A stretch of 64,000 nt of DNA from Enterobacter pseudoroggenkampii (GCF_026420145.1 NZ_JAPMLV010000001.1:1674001-1738000), one strand, 5' to 3'. Numbered from the stretch's first letter, positions 1-8,817 are shown. The notes: generated by a model not told the origin, from the sequence alone. Translations and numbers: made by a program.

Positions 1-1418
1 TTGATGACGTCAGCAAGCTGACGCTAATCTTCAACAGCGTAGACATGAAGGCCAACGATCCGGGCGGTCTGAGCTATCAGGAGTGGCAGAATAATCCGCG
101 TCAGTCTCCGCGTGGCGATCAGTACAACACCCGTAAGACCATCAAACAGACCCAGGCCGGCCTGCGCTACGATCGCCAGCTCAGCGCTCAGGACGACCTC
201 AGCGTAATGATGTACGCCGGCGAGCGTGAAATGACGCAGTACCAGTCGATTCCGTATCAGCCGCAGCTAAAAGCCACTCACTCCGGCGGGGTGATTGATA
301 TGCAGCGCCACTATCAGGGCGTGGATACCCGCTGGACGCACCGCGGCGAGCTGCTGGTTCCGGTGACCTTTACCACCGGTCTGAACTACGAAAACCTGAG
401 TGAAGATCGTCGCGGCTACGAGAACTTTGTGATGAGCAACGGCGTGCCGGACTACGGCGTCAAAGGCGATAAACGTCGTGACGAACGTAACCTGATGTGG
501 AACGTCGATCCTTATCTGCAAAGCAACTGGCAGCTGACGCAGAAACTCTCTGTCGATGCGGGTGTCCGCTACAGTTCGGTCTGGTTTGATTCCAATGACC
601 ATTACGTTACGCCGGGCAACGGCGACGACAGCGGTGACGCGAGCTATCACAAGTGGCTCCCGGCGGGCGCCGTTAAGTATGCGGTGACTGACGGGTGGAA
701 CCTCTACGCTGCCGCAGGGCGTGGATTTGAAACGCCAACCATCAACGAACTCTCCTACCGTGCCGATAATCAGGGCGGTCTGAATATTGGCCTGAAGCCA
801 TCCACGAACAACACCTATGAAGTGGGCAGCAAAACCCGCATCGGCAACGGCCTGCTGACGGCGGCGTTGTTCCGCACCGATACGGATGATGAGATCGTGG
901 TGGACTCCAGTTCCGGCGGCCGCACAACCTATAAAAATGCCGGGAAAACACGCCGTCAGGGTGTGGAAGTTTCTCTGGATCAGCAGTTCGCTGAGAACTG
1001 GAAGCTGAAGATGGCGTGGACGTACCTGGATGCCACCTACCGTACTAACGTCTGCAGTGACGCAGACTGTAACGGTAACCGCATGCCGGGGATTGCGCGC
1101 AACATGGGCTTTGCCTCGTTTGGCTGGCAGCCGGAGGAAGGCTGGTACGCGGGCACGGACGTGCGTTACATGAGCGACATCATGGCCGACGACGAAAACA
1201 CCGCGAAAGCGCCGTCGTACACGGTAGTCGGGTTGAATACCGGGTATAAGTTTAACTACGGCAACTGGGGAATGGATGTCTTTGGCCGCGTCGATAACCT
1301 GTTCGATAAAGAGTACGCGGGCTCGGTTATTGTCAACGAGTCCAACGGCCGTTATTACGAACCTGCACCAGGCCGTAACTATGGCGTCGGGCTGTCGGTC
1401 TCTTATCGCTTCGAGTAA
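1..1418 (+). CDS. pqqU: TonB-dependent outer-membrane receptor PqqU/YncD, 3' part only
   Basis: This is the C-terminal part of a TonB-dependent outer-membrane receptor; the open frame enters from the window edge (first full codon at base 3), so the plug and N-terminus are missing. The visible residues alternate polar and aromatic as in beta-barrel strands, contain receptor-type phrases such as GRGFETPTINEL and NLFDKEYAG, and end in an aromatic/acidic strand (SYRFE) as barrel proteins do. The identity rests on synteny: in E. coli yncD, now called pqqU because it imports pyrroloquinoline quinone, lies beside mcbR, curA and mnaT exactly as here. Substrate specificity cannot be read from this portion. 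A strong hairpin follows the stop. Confidence 0.85.
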   Translation, partial: DDVSKLTLIFNSVDMKANDPGGLSYQEWQNNPRQSPRGDQYNTRKTIKQTQAGLRYDRQLSAQDDLSVMMYAGEREMTQYQSIPYQPQLKATHSGGVIDMQRHYQGVDTRWTHRGELLVPVTFTTGLNYENLSEDRRGYENFVMSNGVPDYGVKGDKRRDERNLMWNVDPYLQSNWQLTQKLSVDAGVRYSSVWFDSNDHYVTPGNGDDSGDASYHKWLPAGAVKYAVTDGWNLYAAAGRGFETPTINELSYRADNQGGLNIGLKPSTNNTYEVGSKTRIGNGLLTAALFRTDTDDEIVVDSSSGGRTTYKNAGKTRRQGVEVSLDQQFAENWKLKMAWTYLDATYRTNVCSDADCNGNRMPGIARNMGFASFGWQPEEGWYAGTDVRYMSDIMADDENTAKAPSYTVVGLNTGYKFNYGNWGMDVFGRVDNLFDKEYAGSVIVNESNGRYYEPAPGRNYGVGLSVSYRFE

Positions 1419-1453
1419 GAAAAAGAAAAGTTTATTTTATTAATGAAATAACC

Positions 1454-1480
1454 CTCCTGATGGCTTATTGCCATCAGGAG
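1454..1480. terminator. Hairpin terminator between convergent pqqU and mcbR
   Basis: A perfect 11-bp inverted repeat (CTCCTGATGGC / GCCATCAGGAG) with a 5-base loop lies 35 bases after the pqqU stop and is followed by a T-rich stretch (TTATT). It sits between convergent genes, so it could serve both strands. Confidence 0.7.
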
Positions 1481-1536
1481 TTATTCACCAGATAAATAAT
1501 TAGGTGCAGTATATAGTCGCTCTGTTAAATAATCTC

Positions 1537-2205
1537 TCAGTTAAAATATTGTCGCTGTAAAAGAAAATCCGCTTCATCAATCAACTTATCAATTGCCTTT
1601 TGGCTGGCATCCCCATCTCTCCGCTCAAGGGCTGAAAGAAGCTCATCATAGTGATACGTTGACGTTTTGATGTCGTTAAGTTCCTGATGCAGGTAGTTCA
1701 TACAGGGTCCGATGCGCACCCATAACTGTTCAATTAAGGCATTAAGCGTAGGCATTTCCGCATATTGATAAAGCGTAAACCGGAAGATGCGATTTGCATG
1801 CAATGCCTGCTGAACGTTTCCATTGCGCATAGCCTCATGGAAGGCCTCTGACATTTTGCGCAACGCCTCCAGCTTGCCGTCTGACATATTCTGGCATGCA
1901 GCAGCAACCGCCATCGGCTCAAGCTGTTTTCTGATGGCGTTAATCTCGTTATAACGCTCCAGCGTCACCTCAGGGACCAGAAATGCCTGCGCTGGCGTGG
2001 CGTGAAGCGCGCCTGAGGAGACCAGACGCAGCAGCGCTTCGCGGACCGGCGTAATACTGGTGCCTAATTTATCAGCAATCTCTTTCGTAATCAGTCGTGC
2101 TCCTGGTTTGAGGGAACCTGTAATTAACGCCCCTTTCAAACTGTGTTCAACCTGCATGGTAAGGCTAACCCTTTGGGCTTTTTCTAAGTGATCCAAATCA
2201 AGCAT
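1537..2205 (-). CDS. mcbR: GntR/FadR-family transcriptional regulator McbR
   Basis: A 222-residue GntR-type regulator. The N-terminal winged helix (about residues 15-75) contains the typical run ITKEIADKLGTSITPVREAL, and the all-helical FCD ligand domain (about 85-210) follows. Length and position next to pqqU and curA match E. coli mcbR (yncC, 221 aa), which represses the biofilm gene mcbA and has been linked to AI-2 signalling and mucoidy. The FCD domain normally binds a small acid, often with a metal, but the ligand is not readable here. The gene converges on pqqU. The 255-bp region separating it from curA carries inverted repeats that may be its own operator. Confidence 0.85.
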   Translation of the reverse strand: MLDLDHLEKAQRVSLTMQVEHSLKGALITGSLKPGARLITKEIADKLGTSITPVREALLRLVSSGALHATPAQAFLVPEVTLERYNEINAIRKQLEPMAVAAACQNMSDGKLEALRKMSEAFHEAMRNGNVQQALHANRIFRFTLYQYAEMPTLNALIEQLWVRIGPCMNYLHQELNDIKTSTYHYDELLSALERRDGDASQKAIDKLIDEADFLLQRQYFN

Positions 2206-2270
2206 GTGGAATTCCTGTAGCTAAAACTTAATGCTATTTTTAAACGCCAGTTTTAATAAAACGGCGCCGG

Positions 2271-2417
2271 TACGATATATCCTGTATCGTCATGCCTGGT
2301 GGTGGGAAGTACGTAAAACAGCCAAAAAAAGCAAACATCATTTTTTTATCGTTTTCGGCCTCATCCGGGATGATGGCGCGAAAAACCCTGTCCAGTAATT
2401 AAAGACAATATATCGTA
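2271..2417. promoter_or_regulatory. Repeated TACGATATAT elements upstream of mcbR
   Basis: The 10-mer TACGATATAT occurs at 2271-2280 and again in inverted orientation at 2408-2417. The first copy is also half of a local dyad (ACGATA at 2272-2277, TATCGT at 2285-2290). The region between mcbR and curA contains no gene. These repeats are candidate operator half-sites for McbR or another local regulator; this is inference from position and symmetry only. Confidence 0.35.
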
Positions 2418-2460
2418 TCTTCACAAATAAATATGGCGGGAAACCCCGCCATTGTGCGCT

Positions 2461-3501
2461 TTATTTATTGTCACTCGCGACGCGAATCACGACTTTGCCG
2501 AAGTTTCGTCCTTCCAGCAGGCCAATCAGCGCCTCGGGGGCGTTTTCCAGCCCGTCCGTCACCTGTTCGCGATAGTGGATTTTCCCCTCCTGCACCCAGC
2601 GCCCCATCGCCTCCTGGAACTCATGAATGCGGTGCCCGTAGTCCTGGCCGATGATAAAGCCCTGCATACGAATGCGTTTCTTCAGGATGGTCGCCATCAG
2701 GAGCGGGAGGCGATCTGGCCCTTCGGGCAAGCCCGTCGCATTGTAGCCGCTCACCAGGCCACACACAGGCACGCGCGCAGAGGTATTCAGTAACGGCAGA
2801 ACGGCGTCAAACACTTTCCCGCCGACGTTTTCATAATAAACATCAATGCCTTTCGGACAGGCGTCTTTGAGCTGGTCGGCAAAATCCGCCGCATGGTGAT
2901 CCAGACACAGGTCAAAGCCGAGAACCTCAACGGCATGGCGGCATTTCTCTGCGCCACCGGCCACGCCGACCACCCGGCAACCTTTGATTTTGCCGATCTG
3001 CCCGACTGTCGCGCCAACCGGGCCGGTCGCCGCAGCCACCACCAGCGTTTCACCCGCTTTCGGTTGCCCGATATCCAGCAGCCCCATATAGGCGGTAAAG
3101 CCCGGCATACCCAGTACGCCCAGCGCCCAGGAAGGATGAGACGGATTTTCGCCCAGCTTCACCAGGCCGCTGCCGTCCGAGAGTTCATACTCCTGCCAGC
3201 CGCTGTAGCCCAGCACCCATTCGCCAGCTTTGAAGTCGGGATGGTTTGACTGCTCAACGCGGCTGACCGTTCCCCCCACCATCACAGCACCGATCTCAAC
3301 CGGCGGTGAATAGGATGGCGCATCGCTCATGCGACCCCGCATATAAGGGTCCAGCGACAGCCAGACGGTACGCAGCAAAAGCTGCCCCGCACCCGGTTCC
3401 GGAACAGGCTGCGTTTCCAGACGAAAATTGTCCGCGACCGGCGCACCCTGTGGACGAGAGGCCAGTACCCAGCGGCGATTTTGCGAAACAGGTTGGTTCA
3501 T
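2461..3501 (-). CDS. curA: NADPH-dependent enone/curcumin reductase CurA
   Basis: A 346-residue zinc-independent medium-chain dehydrogenase/reductase of the leukotriene B4 dehydrogenase type; E. coli CurA (345 aa) reduces curcumin and related alpha,beta-unsaturated ketones with NADPH. The N-terminal GroES-like part includes LDPYMRGRM, typical of this subfamily, and the Rossmann fold shows the dinucleotide-binding run AAATGPVGATVGQIGK at about residues 150-165. The start chosen (ATG at 3501) follows a good AAGGAG ribosome site 7-8 bases upstream; an in-frame start 7 codons earlier lies upstream of that site and is unlikely. It is probably a soluble cytosolic detoxification enzyme. Confidence 0.9.
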   Translation of the reverse strand: MNQPVSQNRRWVLASRPQGAPVADNFRLETQPVPEPGAGQLLLRTVWLSLDPYMRGRMSDAPSYSPPVEIGAVMVGGTVSRVEQSNHPDFKAGEWVLGYSGWQEYELSDGSGLVKLGENPSHPSWALGVLGMPGFTAYMGLLDIGQPKAGETLVVAAATGPVGATVGQIGKIKGCRVVGVAGGAEKCRHAVEVLGFDLCLDHHAADFADQLKDACPKGIDVYYENVGGKVFDAVLPLLNTSARVPVCGLVSGYNATGLPEGPDRLPLLMATILKKRIRMQGFIIGQDYGHRIHEFQEAMGRWVQEGKIHYREQVTDGLENAPEALIGLLEGRNFGKVVIRVASDNK

Positions 3502-3566
3502 CAGGATCTCCTTCTGGTACAAATATCATTACAGCCTGGCTCACGATCGGCGTTATCGCATTAGCA

Positions 3567-4142
3567 TTACGAGCCAGACTGGTTGAGGCGTACAACCAGA
3601 TAGATGCAGGTTTCATTCGTCTCGTTGATGAACCGGCAGTCATTCGGCGGCCCCAGCTCGAGACAGTCTCCGGCGTGCATCTCGTGGCGCGTATCGCCCT
3701 CCTGAAACACCAGCTCACCGGACTGGAGCCAGATAAGCTGACGTGCCAGCGCGTAAGAAGAGGCAGGCATAGGAACATCGCTGCCCGCAGGCAGTTCAAC
3801 CTGAACCAGGTCGATGGGCAGATCGGTACGGGGAGAAACATGGCGGCGGAGGTAGTGCGTCTGCGGATCGCGCCAGACGGGCTGGTTTGCCAGGCGTAGC
3901 AGCTTGCCTTCCTGCATTTCGGCCCGGGCAATCAGCATTGACATGCTGATGCCAAACGCGCCAGACAGGCGGGCAAGCAAGGTGGCTGTTGGGCTGCTGT
4001 CTCCGCGCTCTATCTTGTGGATCATCGCGCGCGAGACCCCTGCCCGGTCAGCAAGCTCGCTGAGGGACCACCCGCGAGACTCGCGTTCAAGGCGAATTCT
4101 TGCGCTAATCCGTTGATTCATCGTGTCTGTTATGGTGTTCAT
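3567..4142 (-). CDS. XRE-family regulator with C-terminal cupin domain
   Basis: A 191-residue regulator with a lambda-repressor-type helix-turn-helix at about residues 13-65 (LSELADRAGVSRAMIHKIE) and a cupin_2 sensor barrel in the C-terminal half (around LIWLQSGELVFQEGDTRHEMHAGD). Proteins of this architecture often control small detoxification or amino-acid genes. The E. coli regulator SutR (ydcN) has the same architecture, but the sequence differs enough that I do not transfer the name. It is divergent from mnaT-ydcZ, and the same 11-mer occurs at both promoters, suggesting autoregulation and control of the neighbours. Translation could start at 4142 or at the second methionine (4121). Confidence 0.8.
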   Translation of the reverse strand: MNTITDTMNQRISARIRLERESRGWSLSELADRAGVSRAMIHKIERGDSSPTATLLARLSGAFGISMSMLIARAEMQEGKLLRLANQPVWRDPQTHYLRRHVSPRTDLPIDLVQVELPAGSDVPMPASSYALARQLIWLQSGELVFQEGDTRHEMHAGDCLELGPPNDCRFINETNETCIYLVVRLNQSGS

Positions 4143-4146
4143 GACG

Positions 4147-4268
4147 TCATACTATAGTGTATGAACGGCATTTCAATGGGCTTTTGATAACAAAAAAATA
4201 TGGCTTATGCCGTAGCGATCGGGGGATACAGTTGTGTAATATCGTAGCGATAACGTAATACTATAGTG
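4147..4268. promoter_or_regulatory. Twin ATACTATAGTG elements between XRE regulator and mnaT
   Basis: The 11-mer ATACTATAGTG occurs at 4149-4159, immediately upstream of the XRE gene, and again at 4258-4268, just before mnaT. The first copy lies in a dyad, TCATAC-N6-GTATGA (4147-4164). Two identical elements, one at each end of a divergent promoter region, fit operators of the adjacent XRE-cupin regulator. This is inferred from sequence alone. Confidence 0.5.
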
Positions 4269-4290
4269 AACAACACACAGAGGCTTCATC

Positions 4291-4809
4291 ATGATCGTTC
4301 GTCATGCCTGCAAAGAAGACTGCGCTGCGATAGGCGAGATTTACAACCACGCGGTGTTGCATACTGCCGCGATCTGGAACGATAAAACCGTCGATACCGA
4401 TAACCGAATCGCGTGGTTTGAGGCGCGCACGCTGGCGGGTTATCCGGTTCTGGTGAGCGAAGAAGACGGTGTCATCACCGGTTACGCCTCTTTCGGCGAC
4501 TGGCGCGCCTTCGACGGTTTTCGTCATACGGTTGAGCATTCGGTCTACGTCCACCCGGCCCATCAGGGCAAAGGGATTGGCCGCACGCTGATGAAGGCGC
4601 TGATTAACGAGGCCCGCGCCATCGGTAAACACGTGATGGTGGCCGGCATTGAAGCGCAAAACCATGCCTCGATTCATCTCCATGAGACGCTCGGCTTTGT
4701 GACGACCGGACAAATGCCGCAGGTGGGAACCAAGTTTGGCCGCTGGCTGGACTTAACCTTTATGCAGCTGCAGCTGGACGAGCGCAGCGATCCGGACGCT
4801 ATCCCATGA
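4291..4809 (+). CDS. mnaT: GNAT N-acetyltransferase MnaT (methionine derivatives / phosphinothricin type)
   Basis: A 172-residue GNAT enzyme. E. coli MnaT (yncA, 172 aa) acetylates L-methionine sulfone and sulfoximine and related toxic analogues with acetyl-CoA. The acetyl-CoA-binding motif A is visible as VHPAHQGKGIGRTLMK at about residues 89-104, and the C-terminal MPQVGTKFGRWLDLTFMQ matches the phosphinothricin acetyltransferase subfamily. Start at 4291. It overlaps ydcZ by four bases (ATGA), indicating a translationally coupled two-gene operon. A repeat shared with the divergent XRE-cupin gene lies just upstream. Confidence 0.92.
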   Translation: MIVRHACKEDCAAIGEIYNHAVLHTAAIWNDKTVDTDNRIAWFEARTLAGYPVLVSEEDGVITGYASFGDWRAFDGFRHTVEHSVYVHPAHQGKGIGRTLMKALINEARAIGKHVMVAGIEAQNHASIHLHETLGFVTTGQMPQVGTKFGRWLDLTFMQLQLDERSDPDAIP

Positions 4810-5255
4810 ATCAGTCATTGACGCTGGCGTTTCTGGTGGCGGCGGGCATCGGTCTGGTGGTGCAAAACACCCTGATGGTGCGTATCACCCAGTCCTCCTC
4901 CACCATTCTCATCGCGATGCTGTTGAATTCGCTGGTCGGCATTGTGCTGTTTGTCAGCATTCTGCTGCTGAAACAGGGCGTGGCCGGATTCAGCGAGCTG
5001 GCCGCAACGGTGCGCTGGTGGACGCTTATCCCGGGGCTGCTGGGGTCGTTTTTCGTGTTTGCCAGCATCAGCGGCTATCAGAACGTTGGCGCGGCGACGA
5101 CCATCGCCGTGCTGGTCGCAAGCCAGCTGATTGGCGGGCTGGTGCTGGACGTGCTGAGGAGCCATGGTATTCCGCTTCGCGCCCTGATTGGCCCGGTGTG
5201 CGGCGCGGTGATGCTGGTCGTGGGGGCCTGGCTGGTGGCGCGACGCCAGTTTTGA
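4806..5255 (+). CDS. ydcZ: Inner-membrane DMT-type transporter YdcZ (DUF606)
   Basis: A 149-residue very hydrophobic protein with about five membrane spans, of the YdcZ/DUF606 group in the drug/metabolite transporter superfamily. Length and position after mnaT match E. coli ydcZ. Proteins of this size are half the usual 10-span DMT transporter and are thought to dimerise. The substrate is unknown; coupling to mnaT suggests export of an amino-acid-like compound or its acetyl derivative, which is inference. Its start overlaps the mnaT stop by four bases. Confidence 0.88.
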   Translation: MNQSLTLAFLVAAGIGLVVQNTLMVRITQSSSTILIAMLLNSLVGIVLFVSILLLKQGVAGFSELAATVRWWTLIPGLLGSFFVFASISGYQNVGAATTIAVLVASQLIGGLVLDVLRSHGIPLRALIGPVCGAVMLVVGAWLVARRQF

Positions 5256-5258
5256 TCG

Positions 5259-5492
5259 TTACAGTATGGTGCCGCCTTTCGTCAGCTGTTCCTCGCGCGC
5301 GTCCATCTCTTCTTTATGCTGCTTACCGTGATGCGAAATCGCGGTGCGCAGACGCTGCTGCTGGGTGTAGCGATCTTCACGGCTCAGCTCTGCATCATCG
5401 CTTAATTCAATCAGCAGTTCGTTCATGTGGGTGATGACGCTCTCTTCGATGGCGGCATCGACGCGGGCAGTAACTTCGTTTAAATGTGACAT
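5259..5492 (-). CDS. ydcY: Conserved small protein YdcY (DUF2526)
   Basis: A 77-residue charged, helical, cytosolic protein of the DUF2526 family with no known function. Most of it (for example DDAELSREDRYTQQQRLR) is near-identical to E. coli YdcY, also 77 aa. The ATG at 5492 is preceded by AAGGAG six bases upstream, so an in-frame GTG two codons earlier is rejected. It ends three bases after the ydcZ stop on the opposite strand. Confidence 0.9.
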   Translation of the reverse strand: MSHLNEVTARVDAAIEESVITHMNELLIELSDDAELSREDRYTQQQRLRTAISHHGKQHKEEMDAREEQLTKGGTIL

Positions 5493-5510
5493 TGTCACTC
5501 CTTGTGAATT

Positions 5511-5583
5511 GCCGGGTGGCGTCTACGTCTTACCCGGCCTACAGGGGGAACCGTAGGCCCGGTAAGCGCAGCGCCACCGGGCA
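5511..5583. repeat. REP/BIME-type palindromic repeat pair
   Basis: Two oppositely oriented GC-rich units (GCCGGGTGGCG... at 5511 and ...GCGCCACCGGGC ending 5583), with internal TTACCCGGCCTAC / GTAGGCCCGGTAA symmetry, lie between ydcY and the binding-protein gene. This is the organisation of an enterobacterial REP pair. Confidence 0.75.
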
Positions 5584-5588
5584 CACGA

Positions 5589-7187
5589 TCAGTTCAGCTT
5601 CGCTTTCGAGAAATCGCTGCCCATCAGGCTTACGCTGTACCCGGTCACGTTGCTGCGGGTCGCGTAGAACGTTTTCCCGTTGGCCAGCGCGATCCACGGC
5701 GCCTGCTGATAGAAAATCTCCTGCGCTTGGCTATAGAGCTTCGCGCGCTCGGCCGGGCTGCTGGTCAGCTTCGCTTTTTGTACCAGGGCATCATACCCCT
5801 TATCGCACCAGCGCGCGGCGTTTGAGCCGGTTTTAATGCTGTTGCAGCCGAGCAGCACGTCGGCAAAGTTGTCCGGGTCGCCGTTGTCGGACATCCAGCC
5901 AAACAGCGCGGAGTCATGTTCGCCTTTACGCATTCCAGAGAGATATTCGCCCCACTCGTAGGAGACAATTTTGGCCTTCACGCCAACTTTGGCCCAGTCG
6001 CTCTGGATCATCTCCGCAATACGACGAGAGTTCGGGTTATACGGACGCTGAACCGGCATTGACCACAGCGTGACTTCCGCGCCCTTCTCCAGGCCCGCCT
6101 GCTTCAGCAGGGCTTTCGCTTTTTCAGGATCGTAGCTGTAGTCCTTCAGGTCTTTATTGAAGCCCAGCATATTTGGCGGGATCGGCGATTTTGCCACCGT
6201 GCCCGATCCCATAAAGACCGCATTAACGATGGCCTTCTTGTCGGTCGCGTAGTTAAGCGCCTGACGCACCAGCACGTTATCAAACGGCTTTTTCTCGGTG
6301 TTAAACGCCAGATAACCGACGTTCAGCGCATCGACCGAGTGCAGCGTCAAGTCTTTGTTGTTCTTGATGGCGTCAAACTGAACCGGGGACGGCGCAGGAA
6401 TGATCTGGCACTCGTTGGTCTGCAGCTTCGCCAGTCGGGTTTCCACGTTTGGCGTAATGGAGAAGATGAGATGCTTCGTCGGCACTTCACCTTCCCAATA
6501 GTTCGGGTTCGCAACGTAGCGGATCAGCGAATCCACTTTGTACTGCTGCAGCACGTAAGGCCCGGTACCAATCGGCCAGGTGTCCACGTTCTCAGGCGTG
6601 CCTTTTTTCAGCATCGCGTCGGCGTATTCAGCGGAGAGAATCGAGGCGAAATCCATCCCCCAGTCGGCCAGGAACGCGGCGTTGGGCTCGCTCAGGGTGA
6701 ACTGAACGTGGTAATCATCGACCTTTTTAACGTCCTGGATCAGCTTATCGAGACCCACATCGTTAAAGTATTCGTAGTTGCCCTGCGACACGTTGTGGTA
6801 CGGGTGTTTAGGGTCTTTCTGACGCATGACCGAGAAAATGACGTCATCAGCATTAAAGTCGCGCGTCGGTTTGAAGTATTTGTTGCTGTTGAACTTCACT
6901 CCTTTACGTAGGGTAAAGGTATAGGTCTTGCCGTCCGGTGAAATCGTCCAGGATTCCGCCAGCGACGGCACCGGGGTGTTTTTCACCGGGTCGAAATTGA
7001 TCAGGCGGTTGTACAGTACCTGAGAGCTGGCCACAAAAGACGGGCCTGAGCTGGCAATTTGCGGGTTGAAGGACTCGGGGGACGCTTCTGAACAGTAAAT
7101 AAGCGTGTCGTTGTTTGCCGCCCATGCGGCACCGGCTGGTAACAGCGCGCTCAGCGCAAGGGCGAGCAGTGTTTTCCCTGTAGACAT
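5589..7187 (-). CDS. Periplasmic peptide-type ABC substrate-binding protein (SBP_bac_5, DppA-like)
   Basis: A 532-residue extracellular solute-binding protein of family 5, closest by feel to dipeptide-binding DppA. It has a signal peptide (about residues 1-23, cleavage after GAAWA) and the family landmarks LAESWTISPDGKTYTFTLRKGVKF and VRQALNYATDKKAI. Mature length is normal for the family. No permease or ATPase gene lies beside it: the upstream neighbour is srfA on the other strand and the downstream neighbour ydcY. It may therefore feed a permease encoded elsewhere, as MppA and other orphan binding proteins do. The start at 7187 is chosen for the signal peptide; the longer frame adds 26 unlikely residues. 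Confidence 0.85.
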   Translation of the reverse strand: MSTGKTLLALALSALLPAGAAWAANNDTLIYCSEASPESFNPQIASSGPSFVASSQVLYNRLINFDPVKNTPVPSLAESWTISPDGKTYTFTLRKGVKFNSNKYFKPTRDFNADDVIFSVMRQKDPKHPYHNVSQGNYEYFNDVGLDKLIQDVKKVDDYHVQFTLSEPNAAFLADWGMDFASILSAEYADAMLKKGTPENVDTWPIGTGPYVLQQYKVDSLIRYVANPNYWEGEVPTKHLIFSITPNVETRLAKLQTNECQIIPAPSPVQFDAIKNNKDLTLHSVDALNVGYLAFNTEKKPFDNVLVRQALNYATDKKAIVNAVFMGSGTVAKSPIPPNMLGFNKDLKDYSYDPEKAKALLKQAGLEKGAEVTLWSMPVQRPYNPNSRRIAEMIQSDWAKVGVKAKIVSYEWGEYLSGMRKGEHDSALFGWMSDNGDPDNFADVLLGCNSIKTGSNAARWCDKGYDALVQKAKLTSSPAERAKLYSQAQEIFYQQAPWIALANGKTFYATRSNVTGYSVSLMGSDFSKAKLN

Positions 7188-7470
7188 GGTTATAACCCTG
7201 ACAGTTTTATTATATAAGACAGTAATAACAGCACAGGCGGTATGACCTGGCAAATAACGAAACACTATCAGGTTATTCTAAAGCCGCCTTTTTCGCTGTT
7301 TTAACCGCCAGCGTCCAAAAAGGTGATTTGCCTTGAGGGCCATTATTCGTCAAGCACAACCGTCACTTTCTATGCCGCAAGAAATCGGCCCTTTTAGCGT
7401 CTCTTCCCCCGTTTGGTTGCTTCCTCGTTTCGTTAAAGTAATGGTGTGAAGAAGTATATGGGATCAAATC

Positions 7471-8817
7471 GTGGCAAAAACTCTTTTACGCAGCGGTAAT
7501 CTGGATGACTTTCAGGCCGTTGGCGGCGGCGGACAAGCCGTTTTCGAATCAGCGCTACAAATCCGGGAAGCGCTCCGGTTGCGCAAACAACAGGCCATCG
7601 TCGACTGTCTGGCAATTCCTCAGGTCAACGACAGCGGTGACCGCGTGGACTGGTATTCCCCTGTCGAAGGGAGCGTAACCAGCTGGAAAGCGGCCGATGA
7701 AGATGACCGTTATCGCGCCCTGCGCTATCTGGAAAACACGCTCGCCAGCGTCGAGTCGTTGAGCAAGAAATGCCTGCAGTCGCCCAAAACCGCGCAGCAG
7801 CTTTTTGGTTCTCTGCTGTCGAAGGCGTTTCAGTTCCCGGGTGAAAACTTCCTCTTCCTGGTAGACGGGAAGCCGGTCATCAGCTTCTGGGGGTTTGTAA
7901 ACCTGAACGAGAGTGCGCGCGACGATGTCCTCGACTGCCTGCGTGAATCGCTGGTCCCTGAGCCTGCTCCCGTTGTCATTGAAGATCCTGAACCGGAACC
8001 TGAGCCAGAACCGCTGGTGACCTTTGAACAGGCTGACGAGCCGCTGATCGCCCCTTCCATGGTGGTGCGCATTACTCCGGAAGATCTGTATGAGCCTGAA
8101 CCGGCCCCGGTCGTGGCGCAAGCCGTTCAGGAAACGCCCCCGGCGATTGTCGCGAAAAAGCGCCGCGTCCCCCTGTGGACGCTGCCGGTTGCCGCCGTGA
8201 TCGTCGCCGCCATTGCCGCTCCACTGCTGTGGCCAAAACAGTCGCCTTCCGCTGAGCCCGCTCCAGCGCCTGCACCAGAGCCCGTCGAGATTGCGCCAAA
8301 ACCGATCAAAGCGGTTGAGCCACTGGCGATGAAATTACCGCTGCATCAGGCAGAGGTCGTGGCCAGCAAAGAAAAAGAAGCAGTTCCGGCGCCTGCACAA
8401 ACAGCCGCTCCGGTGGTGATTGTCGCCATCCCGAAAGATGCCATGGTGATGGAAGCGAATCAGGTAAAAGCGGGATCGACGCGTTTCCTGAACGGCACCT
8501 GGCGTGCGGTTCTTGACGTGAAAGATCCGGTCACCGGCAAGCCGCCATCAATGCGCTATCAGATCCAGAACAACAAAGGTTTCGCCCGGGTTGTCCATGG
8601 CGATAACGTGGTCTGCCGTGCGGAGGTCTTTTCCGGGCTGCACAGCAATGGCGAGCTGATGATTAAAAGTCGCGGAACCGCCCGCTGCACCGACGGTTCC
8701 CGCTACCCAATGCCGGAGGTTGCCTGTAAAGCCGGCACCAGCGATATCGCGGATTGTCGCGCCCGTTATGATGCCAACACCGTCGTCCCACTGACGTTCA
8801 AGAAAGCAGGTGCCTGA
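7471..8817 (+). CDS. srfA: SrfA-family protein, membrane-anchored with Pro/Glu-rich linkers
   Basis: First gene of a three-gene srf operon; the family was named from an SsrB-regulated Salmonella locus and its biochemical role is not established. The GTG start is supported by frame; the ribosome site is weak. Visible layout of the 448 residues: a globular N-terminal domain (about 1-155), an acidic Glu-Pro linker (about 165-230), a single membrane span (about 233-252) after basic KKRRVP, a Pro/Ala linker, and a C-terminal domain with several cysteines (about 330-445). Orientation would be cytosol-in, C-domain periplasmic. The srfB start follows four bases after the stop, so the genes are co-translated. 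Confidence 0.8.
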   Translation: MAKTLLRSGNLDDFQAVGGGGQAVFESALQIREALRLRKQQAIVDCLAIPQVNDSGDRVDWYSPVEGSVTSWKAADEDDRYRALRYLENTLASVESLSKKCLQSPKTAQQLFGSLLSKAFQFPGENFLFLVDGKPVISFWGFVNLNESARDDVLDCLRESLVPEPAPVVIEDPEPEPEPEPLVTFEQADEPLIAPSMVVRITPEDLYEPEPAPVVAQAVQETPPAIVAKKRRVPLWTLPVAAVIVAAIAAPLLWPKQSPSAEPAPAPAPEPVEIAPKPIKAVEPLAMKLPLHQAEVVASKEKEAVPAPAQTAAPVVIVAIPKDAMVMEANQVKAGSTRFLNGTWRAVLDVKDPVTGKPPSMRYQIQNNKGFARVVHGDNVVCRAEVFSGLHSNGELMIKSRGTARCTDGSRYPMPEVACKAGTSDIADCRARYDANTVVPLTFKKAGA

